Assembly: GCA_017477805.1 (NCBI GenBank)
Contig: JAFUUM010000370.1
Span: 1-13,083, forward strand
Origin: Lachnospiraceae bacterium
GTDB lineage: Bacteria > Bacillota > Clostridia > Lachnospirales > Lachnospiraceae
Length of the DNA: 13,083 nt
Direction: 5' to 3'
Part shown: piece by piece, positions 7,118 to 13,083 of the stretch
How the letters are laid out: the number at the start of each line of letters is the position of its first letter
How positions within the stretch are numbered: the stretch's first letter is position 1
The notes under the pieces: model-generated
Told to the model about the DNA's origin: nothing
Databases searched by the model: none
Seen by the model: the letters and a program-made list of their open reading frames with translations, nothing else
Translations under genes and position numbers: made by a program

Positions 7118-7133
7118 CTTTGGTTAACCAAAG
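7118..7133. promoter_or_regulatory. Perfect 16-bp palindrome at the CAP promoter, candidate operator
   Basis: CTTTGGTTAACCAAAG is a perfect inverted repeat with no spacer. It overlaps the last bases of the -10 box and covers the predicted transcript start near 7125, just upstream of the aptamer. A dimeric repressor bound here would block the promoter. A short 5' hairpin in the RNA is the alternative reading. Confidence 0.45.
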
Positions 7134-7160
7134 TATATCATACTTTTTCCAAAGGTTCAA
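7132..7160 (-). promoter_or_regulatory. Sigma-A promoter of the riboswitch/CAP gene
   Basis: On the minus strand a -35 box TTGAAC (7155-7160) is followed after 17 bases by a -10 box TATACT (7132-7137), with the extended -10 bases TGA directly before it. The predicted start near 7125 places the whole aptamer within the transcript. Confidence 0.85.
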
Positions 7161-7219
7161 GGACTGCTGTCGAAAATATGTATACAGACTCTTCTACTTA
7201 ATAAGACGATGAACGGATC

Positions 7220-7239
7220 AAAAAAGGTTCACCTTTTTT
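7220..7239 (-). terminator. AT-rich terminator-like hairpin after the HAD gene
   Basis: On the minus strand AAAAAAGG (7232-7239) pairs with CCTTTTTT (7220-7227) around a TGAA loop, and the second arm itself ends in six T residues. The first arm overlaps the stop codon of the HAD gene. It is weak by GC content but well placed to end the long purine-gene transcript before the next promoter. The 60 bases between it and that promoter (7161-7219) show nothing else I can name. Confidence 0.5.
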
Positions 7240-7876
7240 AAAAATTTTTTGTTTCCACTCCCAGGAGCCGCAGTTCCTCCACCGCCTGATCCTTGGAAAC
7301 AAAGCGGATGGTGCGGATCCCAAGGGCATTTGCCGGGGGCAGGTTTTCTGCCGTGTCATCCAAAAAGACACATTCTTCCGGGATCAGATCATACCTTGCG
7401 AGCAGAAGTTTATAGATCGCGGGATCGGGTTTGATCACCTTATCCTTCCAGGATAAGATCCCGCCCTCCATCAGGGGCATGAAGGAAAGGGCATCCACGC
7501 ACTCTTTTTCCGCGATCTTGGAAAAGTTCGACAGGAAATAGCAGTGATATCCCGCTTCCTTTAAGGCCGTGATCCAGGGAATGGCGTAATCTGCCTTTTT
7601 CACGATGGGTGCAAAATCCGACAAGGCATCCCGGATCTCTTTTTCGATGCCGGGATCATTTTCCACAAAGCGGTCAATGACCTGCTCCGCAGTCAGTTCC
7701 CCTCTGTCGAACTCTTTCCAGTCATCGCTGAGAGCGGTGGCCTCGCCCAGGCGCTTTAAGGTCTCTCCCTCATAGCCTTTTGCTTGATAGGCACCCTCCC
7801 AGTCGAATTTACTGATGACATTTCCGATATCGAAAATGATGTTTTTGATCTTTGTATCTGTTTCTTTAGATTGCAT
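7238..7876 (-). CDS. HAD-family hydrolase, subfamily IA (YihX-like)
   Basis: A 212-residue cytoplasmic phosphatase-like protein. HAD motif I is FDIGNV with the nucleophile Asp16, the form seen in YihX-type enzymes; motif II is FLSNFS with Ser116; motif III is the lysine of IKPDPAIY (Lys149); motif IV is VFLDDTAENL with Asp173 and Asp174. A helical cap lies between about residues 25 and 95. The family hydrolyses sugar phosphates, nucleotides or other small phosphate esters; the substrate is not predictable here. It starts one base after the purA stop codon with no clear ribosome binding site of its own, so translation probably depends on purA. A role in nucleotide or phosphate housekeeping is only suggested by this position. 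Confidence 0.9.
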   Translation of the reverse strand: MQSKETDTKIKNIIFDIGNVISKFDWEGAYQAKGYEGETLKRLGEATALSDDWKEFDRGELTAEQVIDRFVENDPGIEKEIRDALSDFAPIVKKADYAIPWITALKEAGYHCYFLSNFSKIAEKECVDALSFMPLMEGGILSWKDKVIKPDPAIYKLLLARYDLIPEECVFLDDTAENLPPANALGIRTIRFVSKDQAVEELRLLGVETKNF

Positions 7877-7877
7877 A

Positions 7878-9179
7878 TTAAACGGTCTTGCTCAGCTTGC
7901 TCTTTCTGTAGATGATATCTTCTCTTGCGGGGCCGTTACTTACCATGGTGATGGGGTAACCGATGTGCTCCTCGATGAATTCCACGTACTTTCTGCAGTT
8001 CTCCGGCAGATCCTCGTACTTGCGGATGCCGTCGATGGAGCATTTCCAGCCGGGCAGGGTCTCGTAAACGGGTTTTGCCTTCTCTAAAAGGTAAGTAACA
8101 GGGAATTCGGTTGTCACTTCGCCGTCGATCTCGTAGCCTACGCAGACTTTGATCTCATCCAGATAACCAAGGACATCCAGTACGGTAAAGGCCACATCCG
8201 TGGTGCCCTGGAGACGGCAGCCGTATTTGCTGGCTACGCAGTCATACCAGCCCACTCTTCTGGGTCTTCCGGTGGTGGCACCATATTCGCCGCCGTCACC
8301 GCCGCGTCTTCTCAGTTCTTCCGCTTCATCCCCGAAGAGCTCGGAGGTAAAGGCACCTGCGCCCACTGCGGAGGAGTAAGCCTTGGAAACCGTTACGATC
8401 TGCTTGATCTCATAAGGAGGGATACCTGCACCGATGGCACCGTAAGCTGCCAGAGGAGAGGAGGAAGTTACCATGGGATAGATACCGTGATCGGGATCCT
8501 TCATGGTTCCCAGCTGACCCTCTAACAAAACGGTCTTGCCCTCTTTCAGGGCCTTGTCCAGATACAGGGAAACATTACCGATATAAGGCTTCACCTGCTC
8601 TCTCCACTCATGGATGGTGTTTAAGAGTCCCGCCTGATCGATGGGCTCCACATGATAGAGATTTACAAGAAGAGCATCCTTGATCTCGGCGATGCGGGCG
8701 ATCTTTTCCTTTAATACGTCATCATCCTGATAGAACTCGTTAAGCTGCCAGCCGATCTTGGCAAATTTATCGGAATAGAAAGGAGCGATACCGGACTTGG
8801 TGGATCCGAAGGATTTACCTGCCAGTCTTGCTTCCTCTAAGGTATCGAAGAGAACATGATAAGGCATCATCACCTGAACTCTGTCGGAGATCATGATCTT
8901 CGGCATGGGTACTCCGTTATCGGTGATATCCTTTAATTCCTTCATGAACTTCGGGATATCGAACGCCACACCGTTACCGATGATGTTCATGGTGTTCTGA
9001 TGGAACACACCGGAAGGCATGGTATGAAGGGCAAATTTACCGTATTTGTTCTTGATGGTATGACCTGCGTTTGCGCCACCCTGAAAACGAATGACAACAT
9101 CCGCCTGATCTGCCAGCATATCGGTGATCTTACCCTTACCCTCATCACCCCAGTTAGCTCCTACAACTGCTTTTACCAT
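7878..9179 (-). CDS. purA: Adenylosuccinate synthetase (divergent form)
   Basis: Joins IMP and aspartate using GTP to form adenylosuccinate, the first committed step from IMP to AMP. The 433-residue length is normal. The GTP-binding start NWGDEGKGK (9-17) holds catalytic Asp12, catalytic His40 lies in GGANAGHT, and GATTGRPRRVGWYD (300-313) is the conserved IMP/aspartate region. Several usually invariant stretches differ: STKSGIAPFYSDKFAKIG (126-143) replaces the normal TTGRGIGP...VARRG, and LLEGQLGTMKDPDHG (218-232) replaces LLEGAQGTLLDIDHG. I believe related versions occur in Clostridia. Start ATG at 9177-9179 has GGAGGAAAA upstream. It follows purB by 17 bases. Confidence 0.95.
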   Translation of the reverse strand: MVKAVVGANWGDEGKGKITDMLADQADVVIRFQGGANAGHTIKNKYGKFALHTMPSGVFHQNTMNIIGNGVAFDIPKFMKELKDITDNGVPMPKIMISDRVQVMMPYHVLFDTLEEARLAGKSFGSTKSGIAPFYSDKFAKIGWQLNEFYQDDDVLKEKIARIAEIKDALLVNLYHVEPIDQAGLLNTIHEWREQVKPYIGNVSLYLDKALKEGKTVLLEGQLGTMKDPDHGIYPMVTSSSPLAAYGAIGAGIPPYEIKQIVTVSKAYSSAVGAGAFTSELFGDEAEELRRRGGDGGEYGATTGRPRRVGWYDCVASKYGCRLQGTTDVAFTVLDVLGYLDEIKVCVGYEIDGEVTTEFPVTYLLEKAKPVYETLPGWKCSIDGIRKYEDLPENCRKYVEFIEEHIGYPITMVSNGPAREDIIYRKSKLSKTV

Positions 9180-9196
9180 AATCTGTTTTCCTCCGT

Positions 9197-10633
9197 TTAA
9201 ACATTGATCTCAGCCTGCATGCCAAGCACCTCTTTGTTGGCATCCAGCACAGGGCCTACCACATTCTTTAAGTAGACTTCCACCTGATGAGGGGCACAGC
9301 CCACGTACTTGGTGGGATCCATGGTGTTGTTCTCCAGCTCTTCCAGAGAAACATGGAACATGGGATCCGCTGCGATCAGCTCCAGCAGGTTGTTGTCCAG
9401 ACCTTCTTCCTTGACCCGCTTTCCTGCTTCCATGGAGAGTTCTCTGATTCGCTCGTGGAGTTCCTGTCGATTGCCGCCTGCTTTGACGGCATCCATCATA
9501 ATATTCTCTGTCGCCATAAAAGGCAACTCCGATTTTAATCTTTTTTCGATCTGCTTGGGATAAACCTTCAATCCATCGGTGACATTCAGGCACAGATCCA
9601 AAACGCCGTCGGTTGCCAGGAAGCCTTCCGCTACGGAAAGTCTCTTGTTGGCGGAATCATCCAGGGTACGCTCGAACCACTGGGTACCGGAGGTGATGGC
9701 GGGATTTAAGGCATCCACCATGATGTATCTGGACAGAGAGCAGATACGCTCACTGCGCATGGGATTTCTCTTATAGGCCATGGCGGAAGATCCGATCTGG
9801 CTCTTTTCAAAAGGCTCTTCCACTTCATTTAAATGCTGCAGGAGACGGATATCCGTTGCCATCTTCATGGCGGAAGCGGCAATACCTGCCAGAACGTTTA
9901 CAACCCGGGTATCCACTTTTCTGGAATAGGTCTGGCCGGATACGGGAACGCAGCCGTCAAAGCCCATCTTCTTTGCGATCATGGGATCCAGTTTGTCGAT
10001 CTTCTCCTGATCATCCTGGAACAGTTCTCTGAAGGAAGCCTGGGTTCCGGTGGTACCCTTGGAGCCAAGGAGCTTTAAGGAACCCATCACATAATCAAGA
10101 TCCTCCAGGTCCATCATGAACTCATTGATCCAAAGAGTGGCACGCTTACCCACGGTGGTGGGCTGGGCGGGCTGGAAATGGGTAAAAGCCAGAGTGGGCT
10201 GATCCTTGTACTGATCAGCAAACCCCGCCAGAGCGGCGATGACATTGATCAGTTTCTTACGAAGAAGGGTCAGACCGTCACGCATGATGATCACATCGGT
10301 GTTATCACCTACATAGCAGCTGGTGGCACCGAGGTGGATGATGCCTGCTGCCCCGGGGCACTGCTGTCCGTAAGCGTACACATGGCTCATGACATCGTGA
10401 CGAACCTGTTTTTCACGCTCTCTTGCCACATCCAGGTTTAAGTCCTCGGCGTGGCTCTTTAACTCATCGATCTGTTCCCGGGTTACGGGCAGGCCCAGTT
10501 CATGTTCAACTTCCGCAAGGGCGATCCAGAGTTTTCTCCAGGTCTTGAATTTCTTCTCCTCCGAAAAGATATACTGCATCTCCGGACTGGCATATCTCTG
10601 GGACAAGGGGCTCATGTAACGATCTGCATTCAT
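9197..10633 (-). CDS. purB: Adenylosuccinate lyase (animal-like type)
   Basis: Cleaves adenylosuccinate to AMP plus fumarate, and SAICAR to AICAR in IMP synthesis; a homotetramer of the fumarase/aspartase superfamily. At 478 residues it is longer than the roughly 430-residue Bacillus enzyme and near the human 484. The superfamily signature is GSSAMAYKRNPMRSE (281-295), containing the flexible catalytic serine loop; other active-site pieces are RHDVMSHV (His79), HLGATSCYVGDNTD (100-113), THFQPAQPTTVGKR (151-164) and KGTTGTQASF (192-201). Many of these blocks match the human protein as I remember it almost word for word. ATG at 10631-10633 has GAGGAGAG upstream and overlaps the previous gene's TGA in an ATGA. 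Confidence 0.96.
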   Translation of the reverse strand: MNADRYMSPLSQRYASPEMQYIFSEEKKFKTWRKLWIALAEVEHELGLPVTREQIDELKSHAEDLNLDVAREREKQVRHDVMSHVYAYGQQCPGAAGIIHLGATSCYVGDNTDVIIMRDGLTLLRKKLINVIAALAGFADQYKDQPTLAFTHFQPAQPTTVGKRATLWINEFMMDLEDLDYVMGSLKLLGSKGTTGTQASFRELFQDDQEKIDKLDPMIAKKMGFDGCVPVSGQTYSRKVDTRVVNVLAGIAASAMKMATDIRLLQHLNEVEEPFEKSQIGSSAMAYKRNPMRSERICSLSRYIMVDALNPAITSGTQWFERTLDDSANKRLSVAEGFLATDGVLDLCLNVTDGLKVYPKQIEKRLKSELPFMATENIMMDAVKAGGNRQELHERIRELSMEAGKRVKEEGLDNNLLELIAADPMFHVSLEELENNTMDPTKYVGCAPHQVEVYLKNVVGPVLDANKEVLGMQAEINV

Positions 10634-11616
10634 AATATACTCTCCTCTTTTTCTTCTCTTGAAGTCACCATATCCATGATCTCCTGAGCGTACTCAGGGT
10701 ATTCCGTGGCCAGGTTCTTGACTTCTTCCTGGGCCTGTTTGGCAACGCCCTGATTGTAATCCATCTGGATCCTCAGGGCCTGTCTTCTCCGGATCAGACC
10801 GTGGCGGACTTCCACCATCTCCCGCTGGTCGAGGATGGCGCTGACCTGGTGCAGCCAGACGGACGGATCTTTGACTCTGGTCTGGTTCAGGATCTTGATG
10901 AGCTCATCCTGATAAAAGGCCAGTTCCTTGGTGGAGTCGGCGTATTTTTCCCGCTCCTTTTTCTCGCTCTGATAGCGTCTCCAAAGATCCTCAAGCTGCT
11001 CCGAGGACTCTACTTTATATTTCAGATACAGGTAATCGATCAGCTGCGTGTTGTTGACGTAACGGATCTTTACCGTATTCTGCACATTGATCAGGCGGTT
11101 CTGGTCCCGTTCCAGTTTTTCCAGTTCCGAACCGGCGTCCGTGAACCGGACAAAAAACAGGATCATCATCAGCGCGCCCACGCACACCGTGAAGATCAGG
11201 CCGATCTTCACATCCAGCCCCATGGCTGCCTGCAGGACAAGAAGAGAGATCAGGATAAAGATCATGGTGGCAAAACAGATGGTGGTCATCCCCTTATAGT
11301 TTGCCCGGTCTTTCTCCAGTTCCTTTTTCCGGTAGGTGAAGGCGTGCCTCTCATTATCCAGGCGCTTTAAGTCTCCGCGGATCAGTTTTCTGTACTGCTC
11401 CGCTTCCTTGATCTTGGAAAGGCCCTCTTCCGTTTCGGAGGCAAGCCGTTCCATATTTTCAAATTCCTCGTCCGTCATCCGGTCCGAGCGTTTTAAGTAC
11501 TCATCTCTCACGGAAGTGGCATCCACGAGATGCTTGGCCGCATCCTTCAGACTCCTTGCCACATCCTTGGGCAGCGCTTCCACTTCCTCCATATCCGTCA
11601 GATAGGAGGTGACCAC
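10630..11616 (-). CDS. Coiled-coil membrane protein of unknown function (main part)
   Basis: From a GTG at 11614-11616 this encodes 328 residues. Two adjacent hydrophobic helices (about 111-130 and 136-157) form a membrane hairpin; long charged helical stretches on both sides (about 45-105 and 160-240) look like coiled coils. No domain is recognised. A GGGAG lies six bases before the GTG, so initiation here is possible. However, the same frame stays open to 11760 and encodes more helical, coiled-coil-like sequence (YINNCLEQIEDASREL), then meets TGA at 11761-11763, beyond which the frame reaches an ATG placed directly after the TPR gene. The natural protein was probably one chain of about 436 residues. 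It ends in an ATGA overlap with purB. Confidence 0.7.
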   Translation of the reverse strand: MVTSYLTDMEEVEALPKDVARSLKDAAKHLVDATSVRDEYLKRSDRMTDEEFENMERLASETEEGLSKIKEAEQYRKLIRGDLKRLDNERHAFTYRKKELEKDRANYKGMTTICFATMIFILISLLVLQAAMGLDVKIGLIFTVCVGALMMILFFVRFTDAGSELEKLERDQNRLINVQNTVKIRYVNNTQLIDYLYLKYKVESSEQLEDLWRRYQSEKKEREKYADSTKELAFYQDELIKILNQTRVKDPSVWLHQVSAILDQREMVEVRHGLIRRRQALRIQMDYNQGVAKQAQEEVKNLATEYPEYAQEIMDMVTSREEKEESIL

Positions 11617-11760
11617 GTTGTACTCCCGCTTCAGGGTGCCAAGTTCCCGGGAAGCATCCTCGATCTGTTCCAGACAGTTGTTGATGTAGACCTGTCTGGC
11701 CTTCTCGTTTCGGATCTCCAGACCCTTGTGGTAGTAGATGATCTGGGCCTGATGGGATCT

Positions 11761-11940
11761 TCAGGTGCCATCGTCCATCCGGCTGCTGCCGGCCGGATCC
11801 TCATCATAGGTGTCTTTCCGGCCCCGCTTCCAAAACGGGCGGTAGGACTCTTCCTCATCGAAGTCGAACTCGTAGTCGTCATCATCGTATTCGCTTCTGC
11901 CGTCGCCGAAGAGCAGTTTTTTCAAAAAATCAAAAGCCAT
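11761..11940 (-). pseudogene. N-terminal fragment of the coiled-coil membrane protein, ended by in-frame TGA
   Basis: A 59-codon frame begins with ATG at 11938-11940, immediately after the TAA of the TPR gene, with GGAAG six bases upstream. It encodes MAFDFLKKLLFGDGRSEYDD, a very acidic tract (DDYEFDFDEEESY) and a short basic patch, then stops at TGA (11761-11763). It is in the same reading frame as the coiled-coil gene that follows, and no ATG, GTG or TTG occurs in that frame from 11760 down to 11617. The simplest reading is a single gene broken by one nonsense codon. A sequencing error, TGA readthrough, or a genuine short coupled protein are the alternatives. Confidence 0.6.
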
Positions 11941-12768
11941 TTATTCTTCCACCATGCTGCGATAACGATCTTTCCACTCATCCAGCTTATCTTCCAGCTG
12001 TTTATAGTACGAAGTGGAGCTGCCACGGTCCCGCTGCTGTTTCATTTCCTGCATTTCCTGATAGGTACTGCTGGTCCGGACTTCCGATAACAGCTGGGCA
12101 TATTCCTCATCCAGATCCCGTCCGTAGGACTGCCAGCCGGGGTTCTCTGCCAGAAACGTCAGATAGGCATCTTCTCCCTGTCCCATGCGGAGCGCCGCCA
12201 GGTACTGGGTGGCTGCATGGGCATTGGTGGGGTTCACCGCTACGGCTTCGTAGAACATGTCTGCAGCTTCCGTAAACCGGAACAGCCTTGCATACGCGGT
12301 GCCAAGGTGCATCAGTACTTCCGACCGTAAACCGTGGTTTTCTTCGTCCACTTCATTCAGGACCCTTCTGTACTCTCCCATGGCCTGCATGTACTTTCCG
12401 CGCTTTAAGAGGTAATCCCCCTTGTTCTTCCGCTTGACTCCCGTTTCCTCTCCGGTGTTTTCCCGAAGAAGACGCTGGATCTCCAGGCGTTCCTGCCGGC
12501 TTCCGAAGGATACATAGTCCAGGATGATCCCCGCCATGGCGGAGGGGGAACCCTCCTGTCTGTGGAGGACCGATAACTCTCTGGCCAGCTCCGGAAGCCG
12601 GCATTTCTTGTCGATCCATTCGATGAGCTCGCTGTCACAGATGTCCCGGTCCAGCATGAAAGCATTTTCCTTCAGGACATAGCAGAGTTCCTCCACACAG
12701 TACACGGCGGTGTCTGTCTGTTTTACGATATATGGGATTGTGGAATATGCTCCGATAGGTTTCATCAT
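11941..12768 (-). CDS. TPR-repeat protein of unknown function
   Basis: A 275-residue soluble protein. The N-terminal 100 residues (MMKPIGAYSTIPYIVKQTDT and following) are helical and unrecognised. The middle holds at least two tetratricopeptide-like helix pairs, about residues 116-143 (KGDYLLKRGKYMQAMGEYRR) and 150-185 (VLMHLGTAYARLFRFTEAAD, AVAVNPTNAHA). The C-terminus is a charged, probably coiled-coil tail. TPRs bind other proteins, often chaperones, which fits its position after an Hsp70-like gene. I chose the ATG at 12766-12768 because it overlaps the upstream TGA as ATGA; a TTG eight codons earlier lacks a convincing ribosome binding site. Its TAA abuts the next ATG with no gap. Confidence 0.8.
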   Translation of the reverse strand: MMKPIGAYSTIPYIVKQTDTAVYCVEELCYVLKENAFMLDRDICDSELIEWIDKKCRLPELARELSVLHRQEGSPSAMAGIILDYVSFGSRQERLEIQRLLRENTGEETGVKRKNKGDYLLKRGKYMQAMGEYRRVLNEVDEENHGLRSEVLMHLGTAYARLFRFTEAADMFYEAVAVNPTNAHAATQYLAALRMGQGEDAYLTFLAENPGWQSYGRDLDEEYAQLLSEVRTSSTYQEMQEMKQQRDRGSSTSYYKQLEDKLDEWKDRYRSMVEE

Positions 12769-13083
12769 GTCAGATCGATCACATTTCTCCAAATCTGGTG
12801 GGTTGCGGGGAAGATCTCACCAAAGCCCAGATCCTCCGTCTCCAGCACCATATGTTCTACGTCCTGCATATACACGGACAGGCGGAGCCTTGTGGCTCCC
12901 GCGGGGCGCTCCGGCAGGCCTTCCAGATATACTCTTTCCAGCCGGTCCCTGATGGCTCCTCCCCGGTTTGCGGGGGAAAGGGGCGTGATGAGAAGGCTCA
13001 CACTGTTTTCGCCCTCTAAATACATCTCCGTTTCGTTTCCCGCATCGTACCAGTTGATGCCTGCATCCAGGAGGGGTTCATAG
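12765..13083 (-). CDS. Hsp70-like protein, C-terminal part (partial)
   Basis: The last 105 complete codons of a gene entering from the right edge. The sequence LERVYLEGLPERPAGATRLRL ... VLETEDLGFGE follows the pattern of the Hsp70 substrate-binding beta domain (L.GIPPAPRGVPQIEVTFD...NVSA.DKGTGKE), and YEPLLDAGINWYDAGNETEM resembles the strand region that precedes it. The chain ends soon after with FPATHQIWRNVIDLT, so it lacks the long helical lid of DnaK. It may belong to the uncharacterised Clostridial Hsp70-like group that I recall as DUF5716, but I am not certain of the name. The ATPase domain, if present, is outside the window. It overlaps the TPR gene by four bases. Confidence 0.6.
   Translation of the reverse strand, partial: YEPLLDAGINWYDAGNETEMYLEGENSVSLLITPLSPANRGGAIRDRLERVYLEGLPERPAGATRLRLSVYMQDVEHMVLETEDLGFGEIFPATHQIWRNVIDLT

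Noticed and set aside
6969..7160. Minus-strand open frame of 63 codons upstream of the CAP gene
   Set aside because: It lies within the promoter, riboswitch aptamer and terminator, has no ribosome binding site worth naming and no family resemblance.
11631..11885. Minus-strand 84-codon frame rich in Ser, Thr and Arg overlapping the interrupted gene
   Set aside because: It is a shifted reading of the coiled-coil gene with no homology. I considered whether a frameshift into it could bypass the TGA, but coiled-coil coding on both sides is in one frame, so a substitution is simpler.
1..13083. CRISPR arrays, tRNA or rRNA genes, insertion sequences, phage or defence genes
   Set aside because: I read both strands for regularly spaced repeats, clover-leaf or rRNA-like sequence and transposase-like frames and found none.

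Overview
The window looks like chromosomal DNA of a Gram-positive Firmicute, most likely a Clostridia member such as a Lachnospiraceae species. The evidence is strong AGGAGG-type ribosome binding sites, consensus sigma-A promoters, Gram-positive lipoprotein signals, a class B sortase, a c-di-GMP-I riboswitch and several protein families typical of that group. This placement is inference. Every gene I can support lies on the minus strand, so transcription runs from high to low coordinates, and both ends of the window cut through a gene.

Right part (13083 to about 7220): one tightly packed gene string. In order of transcription it holds the C-terminal end of an Hsp70-like protein, a TPR protein, a membrane protein with long coiled coils whose N-terminal coding region contains an in-frame TGA, purB, purA and a HAD-family phosphatase. 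Most junctions are ATGA overlaps or gaps of 0 to 17 bases, so translational coupling is likely. purB and purA catalyse the last two steps of AMP synthesis from IMP. PurB is strikingly like the animal enzyme, and PurA is a divergent form. A weak AT-rich hairpin follows the HAD gene.

Middle (about 7160 to 6267): a single-gene unit. A near-consensus extended -10 promoter with a perfect 16-bp palindrome at its start site is followed by a c-di-GMP-I (GEMM) riboswitch, its terminator, a CAP/SCP-domain lipoprotein and a strong intrinsic terminator. The cell-surface protein is therefore probably controlled by cyclic di-GMP.

Left part: a 97-bp element of two abutting hairpins (6157-6253) sits just upstream of a good promoter (6122-6150). 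That promoter drives a SEC-C motif protein and a class B sortase joined by an ATGA overlap. A second excellent promoter (4660-4688), placed just past the sortase stop codon, drives a five-gene peptide/nickel-type ABC importer: lipoprotein binding protein, two permeases and two ATPases, the last cut by the window edge. A perfect 11-bp GC-rich hairpin lies exactly at the predicted start of that transcript. It may end the sortase message, protect the importer mRNA or act as an operator.

The most interesting items are the riboswitch-controlled CAP lipoprotein, the Hsp70-like/TPR/coiled-coil membrane module fused to the purine genes, and the in-frame TGA in that module.
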